Source: Collinsella sp. AF23-2
GTDB lineage: Bacteria > Actinomycetota > Coriobacteriia > Coriobacteriales > Coriobacteriaceae
Direction of reading: 5' to 3'
Length of the DNA stretch: 13,210 bases
Assembly (NCBI RefSeq): GCF_003459245.1
Contig: NZ_QRVG01000022.1
Coordinates: forward strand, 26,341-39,550
The notes under the pieces were generated by a model. The model was not told the DNA's origin. It was given only the letters and a program-made list of their open reading frames with translations, and ran no database searches. Below, in pieces: positions 1 through 7,036 of the stretch. Position 1 is the stretch's first letter. Every line of letters starts with the position of its first letter. Both the position numbers and the translations under genes were made by a program.

Positions 1-15
1 AACGGCGGAACCTAA

Positions 16-34
16 GGGCGCAGCGTCGACCGGT
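16..34. repeat. 19-bp repeat GGGCGCAGCGTCGACCGGT, copy 1
   Basis: Identical to 3833-3851. It lies downstream of the epimerase gene next to the hairpin at 35-56. The long rod-like partner seen at 3741-3833 is not visible here, because AACGGCGGAACCTAA precedes it and the window begins. Confidence 0.65.
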
Positions 35-56
35 CCGCCGTTCGCTAGAACGGCGG
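35..56 (-). terminator. GC-rich hairpin just after the epimerase stop codon
   Basis: CCGCCGTT (35-42) and AACGGCGG (49-56) form a perfect 8-bp stem around a 6-base loop, 5 bases beyond the stop codon. No U-tract follows on the minus strand, so this is either a Rho-independent terminator lacking a classic tail or a 3'-end protecting hairpin. AACGGCGGAACCT also occurs twice as a direct repeat, at 1-13 and 49-61. Confidence 0.45.
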
Positions 57-61
57 AACCT

Positions 62-955
62 CTAGAGCAAGGTGACGCTAAAGCTGCGGACGTCTGTCTC
101 GCCCGGCGCCAGCGCAATGGTGTTGACCTTGTGCTCAAAGACGTCGTCCTCGGTGTCCATGGTGGTGTGGCCGGTCCAAGGCTCAAGCGCCACAAACGGG
201 GCGTCGTTGGCGGCAGACCACACGCCAATGTACTTAAAGCCCTCAAAGTCGATCTTGACGCCGTGGCCCGACTTGCGACCGCGCAGCGTGAGCGTGGAGC
301 CCGGGGTATCGGTGAACATGATGGCGTCGTTATCGAAGCTACGGTGCGTGATGGGCAGCACGTCAGAGTTATCGGGGGCCTTGTAGCTACCCTCAAACGT
401 CATGAGGCCATCGGGCGTGATGATGGGGGCCTCGTTGGTCCAAGCCTCGGTAAACGCCAGCTCGTAATCCTCGAATGCCTCGTCCTCGGCACCGGGGGCG
501 GGCACGTTAAATGCAGGGTGGCCGCCCACCGAGAACGGCAGGTCCACGTCGCCGGTGTTCATAACGGCAAAGGTCTGCGTGAGCGTGGCGTCGCCGGTTA
601 GGGCATAGGTCATGCTGAGCTTAAAGTGGAAGGGGAAAGCCTTGAGCGACTCGGGCGTGTCGGTGATCTCGTAGGTGACGGACGAGCCGTCCTCGGAGAC
701 CTCGACCAGCTTGTGCCCGACGATGCGCGCGAGTCCGTGGCGCGGCATCTCGCAGGTACCGGCCGCAGACGTCGCAGTGTTGTTGCGCAGCGAGCCCACG
801 ATGGGGAACAGAATGGGCGCGTGCTTGCCCCAAAAGGCCGGGTCGCCCTGCCACAGATACTCGTTGCCGTTGAGGGCAAGGCTCGTGAGCTGGGCACCCA
901 TGGAATCGATGGCCGCGGTGAGGCCGCCGCGCTTGATGGTAGTGACGGTGGACAT
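62..955 (-). CDS. Aldose 1-epimerase family protein (LacX/galactose mutarotase-like)
   Basis: A 297-residue cytosolic protein of the galactose mutarotase-like beta-sandwich family, which interconverts alpha and beta anomers of aldoses or phosphosugars. Family landmarks are visible in order: GSLRNN with R57, PRHGLAR with H73 (likely catalytic), GGHPAFN with H146, and ALEPWTG with E258 (likely base). The length fits the bacterial LacX-like subgroup better than the roughly 340-residue GalM. A longer reading frame starts at 979, but the start at 955 is chosen because GGAGGA lies a few bases upstream of it. The gene lies 79 bp downstream of the membrane protein on the same strand. A GC-rich hairpin follows the stop codon. 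No sugar operon surrounds it, so the physiological sugar is unknown. Family assignment is firm; substrate is not. Confidence 0.9.
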   Translation of the reverse strand: MSTVTTIKRGGLTAAIDSMGAQLTSLALNGNEYLWQGDPAFWGKHAPILFPIVGSLRNNTATSAAGTCEMPRHGLARIVGHKLVEVSEDGSSVTYEITDTPESLKAFPFHFKLSMTYALTGDATLTQTFAVMNTGDVDLPFSVGGHPAFNVPAPGAEDEAFEDYELAFTEAWTNEAPIITPDGLMTFEGSYKAPDNSDVLPITHRSFDNDAIMFTDTPGSTLTLRGRKSGHGVKIDFEGFKYIGVWSAANDAPFVALEPWTGHTTMDTEDDVFEHKVNTIALAPGETDVRSFSVTLL

Positions 956-1034
956 GCTACTTCCTCCAAAAATAAACAACAGTATCGAGGGCTATTGTCC
1001 CACTCTTGGCGGCGGGGTTGAGCGTCAGGCGCAG

Positions 1035-1904
1035 TTATTGAGCAATAGCGTAAAGGTCAAACCCGCCCTGCGGCGTGCTATCGACCGTATCGGGCGCCCG
1101 TGAATTAAAACTCACCGGAACCATGCGCTTTGAGGCGCGGTAACGCGTGCCGTCGGTGGCGACGGGCGGCTCATCAACCGTGAGCTCGTAGTCGCCGGGC
1201 TTGAGCTCGATACCGTCACCTTCGGAATTGACGTATTGATACTCGTCGATTGCTTGTCCCCTGAGCGTGCGGCCCACGATATGGACGAGCATTTGGCTAT
1301 CGCCGCGCGCGGTATCCCACGTCGCGCCGTCCTTAACCTCGACCGACACATGCACCGAGCGCGTGCGGCTGAGCGATTGCTCGACGGACATCTCGACCTT
1401 GGCGGCGTCTTTGCGCTGTTGTTCAACATGGCTCCAGACGTTTCCAATTGCCGAGCAAGCGATGACGCCGGCCATGAAGGCGATGAGGATGGGGCCGAGT
1501 GGTGAGCGGCGGGCCGCGTCTTCCTCGCGAGCCAGGTTGGGGCGATGCGTGGGGGCGGGCGCCTGGGCACCCTGCGCGGGCACGTCGAGTATGCTGAAGG
1601 ATGCCGTGCTGCCGGGGTCGATGTTATGGCGCGGCTGCGGGGTCTTGGCCGGCGAGATGGACATGTCCGCCGGCTCACCGAGTGTGGCCGTGGCATCGGC
1701 CTTAGCCTCATCGGCCTCGGCTTGGGCCCAAGCCTGCTCAAAGGTCAGGGGCTCGGCGGCATCGGAGGCGGCTTCAGGCTCGACACCGGCGTCATTGCCG
1801 ACCTCGTCCTCGTCGCTCGACACGTCACACGGAGCGGGCTCGTCCCACTCTTCGTCCGGAGCCTCGCCCTCGCTATACCACCATTCAAAGTTATCGATAT
1901 CCAT
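1035..1904 (-). CDS. Hypothetical acidic single-pass membrane protein
   Basis: A 289-residue protein I do not recognise. Residues 1-130 are strongly acidic and low in complexity (rich in Asp, Glu, Ala and Pro), with two Trp and a Tyr at positions 8-10. Residues 136-158 form one hydrophobic membrane segment preceded by arginines (residues 126-133). By the positive-inside rule the acidic part is cytoplasmic and the rest is outside. Residues 160-289 alternate like a small beta-rich domain, ending in a hydrophobic stretch with no sortase signal. The start at 1904 is the first ATG in frame and has a weak AAGGGG upstream. It lies upstream of the epimerase on the same strand with no clear promoter between them, so they may be co-transcribed. 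Function unknown. Confidence 0.75.
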   Translation of the reverse strand: MDIDNFEWWYSEGEAPDEEWDEPAPCDVSSDEDEVGNDAGVEPEAASDAAEPLTFEQAWAQAEADEAKADATATLGEPADMSISPAKTPQPRHNIDPGSTASFSILDVPAQGAQAPAPTHRPNLAREEDAARRSPLGPILIAFMAGVIACSAIGNVWSHVEQQRKDAAKVEMSVEQSLSRTRSVHVSVEVKDGATWDTARGDSQMLVHIVGRTLRGQAIDEYQYVNSEGDGIELKPGDYELTVDEPPVATDGTRYRASKRMVPVSFNSRAPDTVDSTPQGGFDLYAIAQ

Positions 1905-1981
1905 ACGGGGCGCCCCTTAAGCCTCGCAAATTAACACTTGCCAGCCTTATACCCCCAGATGGCACGGCGGCTCGCATGGAA

Positions 1982-2010
1982 TGTGACAAAGGGACTATCC
2001 CTTTGTCACA
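1982..2010. repeat. TGTGACAAAGGGA palindrome, copy 1
   Basis: Perfect 13-bp arms (1982-1994 and 1998-2010) separated by CTA. It belongs to the palindrome family also seen at 2108-2140, 10191-10219 and, decayed, at 7170-7202. It lies in the gap between the convergent ends and starts of neighbouring genes and has no poly-T tail. It is probably an intergenic REP-like element that folds as RNA or extrudes as a cruciform. Confidence 0.8.
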
Positions 2011-2026
2011 CGGCCAGACGTGAAAA

Positions 2027-2059
2027 CTTATAAACTTGCAGATTTTGCAAGTTTATAAG
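2027..2059. repeat. AT-rich 14-bp inverted repeat
   Basis: CTTATAAACTTGCA (2027-2040) and TGCAAGTTTATAAG (2046-2059) are perfect complements around the loop GATTT. Its AT content contrasts sharply with the flanks. It lies 17 bases from copy 1 of the TGTGACAAAGGGA palindrome. It could be a dimeric regulator operator or a second repeat family; there is no promoter I can assign to it with confidence. Confidence 0.7.
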
Positions 2060-2107
2060 AAATGAGCGACCCTCCTCCGCTTCAAAACAAGCTTGCGATG
2101 CTATTCG

Positions 2108-2140
2108 GATGTGACAAAGGGACTGTCCCTTTGTCACATC
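2108..2140. repeat. GATGTGACAAAGGGAC palindrome, copy 2, overlapping the MerR stop
   Basis: Arms of 16 bp (2108-2123 and 2125-2140) are perfectly complementary around a single T, so the folded loop would be slightly larger. The last two sense codons and the TGA stop of the MerR gene lie inside the right arm. The hairpin could terminate or stabilise the MerR transcript, although no T-run follows it on the minus strand. Confidence 0.8.
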
Positions 2141-3003
2141 TGGAGGGCGACGGGGATTTGGATGCAGCAGAAGTCCTCTTGGTGGGACTCGTCATAGCTC
2201 GTGGTATCGAGGTAGCAAAAGTCGAAGGCGTTGCCAACGGGCTGGAGCGCGTGCTCGTCCATGCAGGCCACAATGGCGCGGATGCCTTCGGGCTCGTACG
2301 GCATGCCCCAGCGGCTCATGCACAGGTATGTGCCCTCGGGCAGCACTTCGATGCCGATCTCTGCCAGCTCGGCAGCGTCGCTCGGCAGCAGCTCCTCGGC
2401 ACCGCGCGGCAGCACGGCAAAGGAGCCGGCGCCGGCAATAGGGTCGTCGGAATGCAGCGCCTCGCGACGCAGCATGGCACCCCAGCCGCGCATGGGGCGC
2501 GTGCCCGTCAACGTACGCATGCGCAGGATGGCCCGCATGAGCGTGGGGTGAAGCATTGAGCGGCCACGCTCAATATCGCCCGGAAACTCCTCAAAGACCA
2601 CGAAGCGGCGCTCGAACTGCTTGAGCTCCGGTTTGCCCTCGCGCTCGCGCCAATAAACCGCCTCGTCGTAAAAACTCAGCCGCTCCTGCACGCTCGCGCG
2701 CTCGGATTTGAGGCCGGCAATCTGCTTGTCGAGCGCCTGCACCCGCGAGCGCAGGTGATCGGTCATCTCGCCAATGTCGAACGTCGAGGTCAGACGGTCG
2801 ATCTCGTCGAGCTCGAGCCCCGGGTCACGCAGCATGCAGATCAGCCGCATGAGCGGGATCTGCGTGGGCGAATAGAAACGGTAGCCTTTTTCGTTAACCA
2901 CGGCGGGCTTAAACAGGCCGATCTTGTCGTAGTAGATGAGCGTTTGGCGCGAAACGTTAAACAAGCTCGCCATCTCGCTGATCGCATACATGCCCGTCTG
3001 CAT
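2134..3003 (-). CDS. MerR family transcriptional regulator with C-terminal effector domain
   Basis: A 289-residue DNA-binding regulator. Residues 5-73 are a MerR winged helix-turn-helix, with TLIYYDKIGLF and the wing motif GYRFYS. Residues 75-118 are a Glu/Arg-rich helix typical of the MerR dimerising coiled coil. Residues 125-289 resemble a GyrI-like or BmrR-like small-molecule sensor domain, which suggests an organic ligand rather than a metal. The start at 3003 is preferred over 3018 because GGGAGG sits 4 bases upstream of it and overlaps the longer start. It is the last gene of the same-strand decarboxylase cluster, 80 bp after ubiX with a hairpin between. Family habits suggest it senses the cluster's substrate or product, but this is inferred from position. 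The C-terminus is set by the palindromic repeat at 2108-2140. Confidence 0.9.
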   Translation of the reverse strand: MQTGMYAISEMASLFNVSRQTLIYYDKIGLFKPAVVNEKGYRFYSPTQIPLMRLICMLRDPGLELDEIDRLTSTFDIGEMTDHLRSRVQALDKQIAGLKSERASVQERLSFYDEAVYWREREGKPELKQFERRFVVFEEFPGDIERGRSMLHPTLMRAILRMRTLTGTRPMRGWGAMLRREALHSDDPIAGAGSFAVLPRGAEELLPSDAAELAEIGIEVLPEGTYLCMSRWGMPYEPEGIRAIVACMDEHALQPVGNAFDFCYLDTTSYDESHQEDFCCIQIPVALQM

Positions 3004-3022
3004 AGATCCTCCCGACACACCA

Positions 3023-3052
3023 AAGCCCGCCGCCCACAGGGGCAGCGGGCTT
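3023..3052. terminator. Hairpin between ubiX and the MerR gene
   Basis: AAGCCCGC (3023-3030) pairs with GCGGGCTT (3045-3052), with an inner GCCC/GGGC stem after a C-A mismatch. It lies in the 80-bp gap between the two genes. It is neither followed nor preceded by a long T-run, so it may attenuate read-through from ubiX into the MerR gene rather than stop it fully. Confidence 0.55.
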
Positions 3053-3083
3053 AAACACTATTCGTATCCTACCCTAAAGACGC

Positions 3084-3662
3084 CTATGACCAGCGCTTAT
3101 AGTTTGCGCATGACACGCCGACGGCCTCGAGCGCCTTGGCGGCGATGTGATGCACCGCGTCGTCGAGCGTGGCGGGGCCGTTGTAAAACGTGAGCATGGG
3201 CGGCATGAGCATGACGCCCGGTACGCGCGCCAGACGCGCCATGTTGTCGACGTGAATGGCGCTGAAGGGCGTCTCGCGCACCATGAGCACCAGGCGGCGC
3301 TGCTCTTTCATCTGCACGTCGGCCGCACGCAGCAGCAGGTTTTCGCTGTAGCCGCTTGCGATGCCGGCGAGCGTCTTCATGGAGCACGGGGCCACGATCA
3401 TGCCATCGACCGGATAGGTGCCGCTTGCGATGGCGGCGCCGATGTTCTTGTTGTCGTAGACCACATCGGCATGCGCGGCAAACTCGTCGAGCGTCATGCC
3501 GAGCTCCTGCTCGATGGTGATCTCTCCCCCACGCGTGACGACAAGCGCCGACTCGGCACCGGCCTGACGCAGGCACTTGAGACACTCGAGGCCCAGCGCA
3601 GCGCCGCTGGAACCAGAAACGCCAACGACAATGCGACGGGGACGAACAGAAGACTCAGGCAT
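3084..3662 (-). CDS. ubiX: UbiX family flavin prenyltransferase
   Basis: A 192-residue enzyme that joins a dimethylallyl group, from dimethylallyl phosphate, to N5 and C6 of reduced FMN, making prenylated FMN for UbiD-type decarboxylases. Visible landmarks are the Rossmann-like FMN loop GVSGSSGA (14-21), the phosphate-binding APCSMKTLAGIASG stretch (about 91-104) with NLLLRAADVQMKE after it, and LVLMVRETPFS (about 124-134). The length is normal for UbiX/Pad1. AAGGAG lies 5 bases upstream of the ATG at 3662. It follows the UbiD gene by 199 bp on the same strand, a gap that holds a long foldable element. The neighbouring decarboxylase and LpdD-like chaperone fusion argue for a catabolic or detoxifying cofactor role rather than ubiquinone synthesis, which is not expected in this lineage. 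Confidence 0.95.
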   Translation of the reverse strand: MPESSVRPRRIVVGVSGSSGAALGLECLKCLRQAGAESALVVTRGGEITIEQELGMTLDEFAAHADVVYDNKNIGAAIASGTYPVDGMIVAPCSMKTLAGIASGYSENLLLRAADVQMKEQRRLVLMVRETPFSAIHVDNMARLARVPGVMLMPPMLTFYNGPATLDDAVHHIAAKALEAVGVSCANYKRWS

Positions 3663-3740
3663 GACAACTCCTTGACTACTTGGTAGGGCTTACCAGCAAC
3701 AACAAAATGGCGGCTATAGGTCGGGCAATGTCAGCGAGCG

Positions 3741-3833
3741 CGCGCCTGGCGAGACAAGGTGCCCCGAAACAAGAAGGCATAGGGCTTATGCCCATGCCTT
3801 CGCAGCTGAGGGGCAGATTGTCCGCCAGGCGCG
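3741..3833. repeat. Long multi-stem foldable element between the UbiD and UbiX genes
   Basis: A 93-base inverted structure with nested helices: an 11-bp perfect outer stem (3741-3751 with 3823-3833), a bulged A, GACAA/TTGTC (3753-3757 with 3818-3822), a 3x3 loop, GCCCC/GGGGC (3761-3765 with 3810-3814), a larger internal loop, AAGGCAT/ATGCCTT (3774-3780 with 3794-3800), a bulged A, and GGGC/GCCC closing a TTAT loop. That gives 32 pairs in a rod with internal loops. It could be a structured RNA in the transcript leader of ubiX or a REP-like DNA element. I recognise no riboswitch class. The strand is unknown because the fold works on both. Confidence 0.75.
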
Positions 3834-3851
3834 GGCGCAGCGTCGACCGGT
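3833..3851. repeat. 19-bp repeat GGGCGCAGCGTCGACCGGT, copy 2
   Basis: This block is identical to bases 16-34. In both places it lies immediately beyond a hairpin that spans or follows the stop codon of a minus-strand gene. Here it also abuts the outer stem of the element at 3741-3833, which suggests a composite repeat family. Confidence 0.7.
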
Positions 3852-3873
3852 GCGGCGTTTGTTAAAACGCCGC
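3852..3873 (-). terminator. Hairpin spanning the UbiD stop codon
   Basis: GCGGCGTTT (3852-3860) and AAACGCCGC (3865-3873) form a perfect 9-bp stem whose loop GTTA contains the TAA stop of the decarboxylase gene. There is no T-run after it on the minus strand. It may act as a 3' boundary that separates ubiD-like from ubiX messages, together with the 93-base element just downstream. Confidence 0.5.
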
Positions 3874-5352
3874 AATCTCCCTAGCCCACTTGTCCTTGTC
3901 GATCTCCATGAACTGCGAGCGGATGAAGCTCTTCTTGAGGTTGAACGGGACCGTGCAGTCGAAGATGGCCTTGCAGGCGATGCCGTGCTCGCGGATCGTG
4001 GGGTCGAACGCGGGATCGTTGGACGGGTCGAGCACGTGGCAGTGGCAGCCGGGGATGGTGATGAGGTCGACGTCGGCCTGGAAGCGCGTGGTCATGGCCC
4101 ACATCACGTCGCTCATATCGAAGATATCGACATCCTCGTCAACAAGGATGACGTGCTTGAGCTCGGAAAATGCCGAGAAGGCGAGCATGGCGGCGTTGCG
4201 CTGACGGCCCTCGTCATTTTTGCTCGACTTCTTGAACTGCATGATGGCAACGAACTTGCCGCCGCCGCAGGGGGCGGCGTGAACGTTGAGCAGGCGGCCC
4301 GGGATAGCGGTCTCGACCATCTTGTAGATGGAAGCCTCGGTGGGGATGCCCACCATGGAAACGTGCTCGTGCGAAGGACCGATGCAGCTCTCCATGATGG
4401 GATTGACGCGCGTGGTGACGGCGGTGATCTTGATCATCGGGCAGACCTTGGCGCCGCCGGTGTAGCCGGGGAACTCGGGCATGGCGTAGCCGTGGCCGTT
4501 GACGTCCTCGTTGATGGTCTCGTCGTGCATGAGGTAGCCCTCGAGCACGTACTCGGCATTGGCGATGCACTTCTGCGGAACGGTGACGCAGTCGGCAAGC
4601 TCGACGGCGTGGCCGCGCAGGGCGCCGGCGATCTGAAGCTCGTTGAAGCCGAGCGGCGTGGTGGGAGCCTCGAAGCCGCAGCACATGTACACGGCGGGGT
4701 CCAGGCCGATAGAGATGGAGATGGGCATGTCCTCGCCGCGCTGGCAGTACTCGTCAAAGAACGCGCCCAGGTGACGGCTGCCGGGGGTAATCCACATGGC
4801 GAGCTTGTCCTTGTCGACGCAGGAGAAGCGGTGGATGGTCACGTCGGACTGGGAGCCGTCGGGGCTCGTACCATAGGCGAGACCCATGGTGATGTAGGGG
4901 CCGCCGTCGACGGGCGTGTTGGTGGGGGCGGGAACGATCTTGCGCAGGTCAAAGCCCTCGTCGGTCGCCTTGTACACGACCTCCTGGCAGTCGACGTGCG
5001 CACCCTCGGCGATCTGCTCGGGCGCGATCAGGTTCTCGAAGCGCTTGCCGATCTCGAGGCCCAGGTGCTCCTCGTCCAGGTCGAGCAGGGCGGCAACGCG
5101 CTTGCGGCTGGCAAGCATGCCGATGCAGACCTTGGCATCGTCAAAGCCCTTGACGTTGTTGAAGACCATCGCCGGACCCTCTTTGGTCGGACGCATAACG
5201 GTGCCGCCGGCGCCGACGTGACGATAGACACCCGAGACCTCGGCGTCCGGGTCGACCTGGGTGTCGGTCTCGAGCAGCTGGCCCGGCATCTCGCGCAAAA
5301 AGTCGAGCGCGGAGCGCAGGTCGTGGATCTGGGAAGCATCGGTAGTGGACAT
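3862..5352 (-). CDS. UbiD family prFMN-dependent decarboxylase
   Basis: A 496-residue cytosolic enzyme of the UbiD superfamily, reversible decarboxylases that use prenylated FMN with Mn2+ and K+. Length and the presence of an LpdD-like partner nearby fit the gallate/protocatechuate decarboxylase branch (LpdC, AroY). Landmarks are VTIHRFSCVDKDKL (171-184), where R175 matches the conserved prFMN-site arginine, ANAEYVLEGY (264-273) with the family acidic pair E267 and E271, MESCIGPSHEH (320-330), and ILVDEDVDIFDMSDVMWAMT (402-421). A longer frame from 5460 adds 36 Arg- and Pro-rich residues unlike the family. The start at 5352 has AAAGGAG 7 bases upstream and is chosen. It lies 142 bp after the transporter, with a strong hairpin between. 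Substrate is unknown; a phenolic or other unsaturated acid is likely from family knowledge. Confidence 0.95.
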   Translation of the reverse strand: MSTTDASQIHDLRSALDFLREMPGQLLETDTQVDPDAEVSGVYRHVGAGGTVMRPTKEGPAMVFNNVKGFDDAKVCIGMLASRKRVAALLDLDEEHLGLEIGKRFENLIAPEQIAEGAHVDCQEVVYKATDEGFDLRKIVPAPTNTPVDGGPYITMGLAYGTSPDGSQSDVTIHRFSCVDKDKLAMWITPGSRHLGAFFDEYCQRGEDMPISISIGLDPAVYMCCGFEAPTTPLGFNELQIAGALRGHAVELADCVTVPQKCIANAEYVLEGYLMHDETINEDVNGHGYAMPEFPGYTGGAKVCPMIKITAVTTRVNPIMESCIGPSHEHVSMVGIPTEASIYKMVETAIPGRLLNVHAAPCGGGKFVAIMQFKKSSKNDEGRQRNAAMLAFSAFSELKHVILVDEDVDIFDMSDVMWAMTTRFQADVDLITIPGCHCHVLDPSNDPAFDPTIREHGIACKAIFDCTVPFNLKKSFIRSQFMEIDKDKWAREIAAF

Positions 5353-5374
5353 AGCGTGCTCCTTTCGGGAGAGT

Positions 5375-5400
5375 GCCCGGCGGCGGGAGTGCCGCCGGGC
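5375..5400. terminator. Perfect GC-rich hairpin upstream of the UbiD gene
   Basis: GCCCGGCGGC (5375-5384) and GCCGCCGGGC (5391-5400) form a 10-bp all-GC stem with a 6-base loop. It ends about ten bases before the decarboxylase ribosome binding site. With no U-tract it is more likely an mRNA processing or stabilising structure that uncouples transporter and enzyme expression than a full terminator. Confidence 0.55.
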
Positions 5401-5445
5401 TGGGGAACGTAGTGGGGCCACGGCGCTCATGGATGGGGCGCTCGG

Positions 5446-5489
5446 GCACTCGCAGTTCAAGCACTCGGCTAATTACAGCCAAGCACTCG
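5446..5489. repeat. Three GCACTCG repeats in the transporter-UbiD gap
   Basis: GCACTCG occurs at 5446-5452, 5461-5467 and 5483-5489, the last two preceded by CAA. Between the second and third a small stem GGCT/AGCC (5467-5470 with 5477-5480) encloses an AT-rich loop. The block is in the same gap as the 10-bp hairpin at 5375-5400. It may be a regulator-binding cluster or chance; spacing is 15 and 22 bases. Confidence 0.35.
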
Positions 5490-5494
5490 ACCGT

Positions 5495-6952
5495 TTACAT
5501 CAGGCCAAAGAGATGGAACCAGGCGGCCTCGACCAGCACGACGATAAAGACGACCGCAGTGAGGGGAATGCCCATGCGCATGGCCTCTTTGGAGGTGTAG
5601 CCGCCGGCGTCCTTGCCCTCGCCGATAAGGATCGGCAGGTTGTGGAACGGCAGGATGTAGTGGATGTTGATGGACGTGAAGACGATGAGCGCCACGGCAA
5701 GCGGGCTTACGCTGGAGCCGGCCGCGAAGCTGATGAACGCCGGCACGCACACACCGAGCACGGCCATGACCGAGCCCATGAACATGTGGATGATCATGGA
5801 GAGCGCGGCGACAAGCAGGGCGAACAGGAAGATGTTCTCGGGCACGGAGCTGGGAAGCACAACATCGGCGATCCAGGCGTTCATACCGGTGGCACCGCCC
5901 ACGGAGCCCACGGCCATGGCGGCCGTCAGGAACATGAGGGACTTGATGTCGACGGCGCTCCAGCTAGCGGGGGTGAGAACCTCGCCGATGATGGGCATGG
6001 CGAGACAGACGCCGATGGCCAGGGTGACCCAGCCGATGTAATCGCCCGAGACGGTGAGCCACAGCGCGATGGCGATGACAAGCCACACGATGGTGCGAAT
6101 CTCCTTGACGGAGAGCTTGCCGAGCGCGGCCTGCTTAGCCACGATCTGCTCTCGATCGTAGACGAGCTCCTTGCTGGGCTTAAAGAGGAAGAGGCCCAGG
6201 AACAGGGTGCACAGCAGCGCGACCAGCATAGGCACGCTCATGTAGAGGAACCAATCGACAAACGACGGGCTCATGCCGCCGGCCTCGGCGCTGTACTGCG
6301 CAACGAGCGGGTTGAGTGTGGAATCGCCCGTCAGGAAGAACATGGAGCCCGGAGCGGCAGCGGCAAACACAAGGAAGCCGAGCTTGCCGCGGTCGTCGTC
6401 ACCGTAGCCGGCGGACTCGGCGATGACCGAGACGACGGCGAGGATGAGGAAAGCGCGGGGGAACGGATGCGGGATCAGCAGCGACAGCACAAAGGTGAGC
6501 GCGAAGATCGAGATGATGAGCGACTTGGCGTCGCGCACGAACTTGAGCATGAACGCATAGGCGATGCGCTCGCCCAGGCCCGACTCCTTGACCGCGCTGG
6601 CAATGAGATAGGCGCCGATGACCAGCCACATGGTGGCCTTGGTCCACGAGCTAAACGTAGAGGCGACCGTCGCCGAGATGCTCGCGGCGCCCGTGTCGTC
6701 CACGCACACCTTGAACAGAACGAGCAGCGCGCAGTAGAGCAGGCCCACAAAGCCCGGCTGCGCCACGCCACATGCCCAGAACACCACCGTGGCGAGCGTC
6801 AGTGCCAGACAGGTCTGGCCACCGACCGTGAGCTCGACCGTCGAGCTCAGCTCCGCCAAAGGAAGAAACTTCACCAGCAAAAAGACAACGATACCCAGCA
6901 CAAAGCCAATTTCGCGCTTGGTGATCTTAAACGCCTTCTTTTCCGCTTCCAT
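5495..6952 (-). CDS. DASS-type (SLC13/CitT-like) anion transporter
   Basis: A 485-residue polytopic inner-membrane protein with about 12 hydrophobic segments in two halves, matching the divalent anion:Na+ symporter family in length and layout (first half about 15-255, loop about 256-285, second half about 286-485). The re-entrant hairpin positions read IPHPFPRAFLI (160-170) and IHMFMGSVMAVLGV (388-401). The usual Ser-Asn-Thr substrate motifs are not obvious there, so the ligand may differ from classic di- and tricarboxylates. The start at 6952 is preferred over 7003 because AAAGGTGGGG lies just upstream. As first gene of a run leading to UbiD and UbiX, it is the likely importer of the acid to be decarboxylated, or an acid/product exchanger. 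That role is inferred from position. Confidence 0.9.
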   Translation of the reverse strand: MEAEKKAFKITKREIGFVLGIVVFLLVKFLPLAELSSTVELTVGGQTCLALTLATVVFWACGVAQPGFVGLLYCALLVLFKVCVDDTGAASISATVASTFSSWTKATMWLVIGAYLIASAVKESGLGERIAYAFMLKFVRDAKSLIISIFALTFVLSLLIPHPFPRAFLILAVVSVIAESAGYGDDDRGKLGFLVFAAAAPGSMFFLTGDSTLNPLVAQYSAEAGGMSPSFVDWFLYMSVPMLVALLCTLFLGLFLFKPSKELVYDREQIVAKQAALGKLSVKEIRTIVWLVIAIALWLTVSGDYIGWVTLAIGVCLAMPIIGEVLTPASWSAVDIKSLMFLTAAMAVGSVGGATGMNAWIADVVLPSSVPENIFLFALLVAALSMIIHMFMGSVMAVLGVCVPAFISFAAGSSVSPLAVALIVFTSINIHYILPFHNLPILIGEGKDAGGYTSKEAMRMGIPLTAVVFIVVLVEAAWFHLFGLM

Positions 6953-7003
6953 CTCCCCACCTTTCTTGTTGGGGGCGCTCCGGATTCGCGGCCACGTTGC
7001 CAC

Positions 7004-7036
7004 TTAAAAAGGGGCGCCCGTTATCGGACACCCCTT
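7004..7036 (-). terminator. Rho-independent terminator or attenuator ahead of the transporter
   Basis: On the minus strand AAGGGGTGTCC (7036-7026) pairs with GGGCGCCCCTT (7019-7009) through nine Watson-Crick and two G-U pairs around a 6-base loop, followed by a T-run ending at 7004. This is the best intrinsic terminator in the window. It lies 160 bp downstream of the chaperone-IDI gene and 51 bp upstream of the transporter start. It therefore either ends the former transcript or controls read-through into the transporter. Confidence 0.75.

Noticed and set aside
1982..2140. Possible CRISPR array from repeated palindromes
   Set aside because: Only two copies here with unequal spacing and no spacer-repeat pattern or cas gene; they are palindromic intergenic repeats.
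5353..5460. 36-residue N-terminal extension of the UbiD protein
   Set aside because: Arg- and Pro-rich, unlike the family, and it would span the hairpin; the start at 5352 has a strong ribosome binding site.
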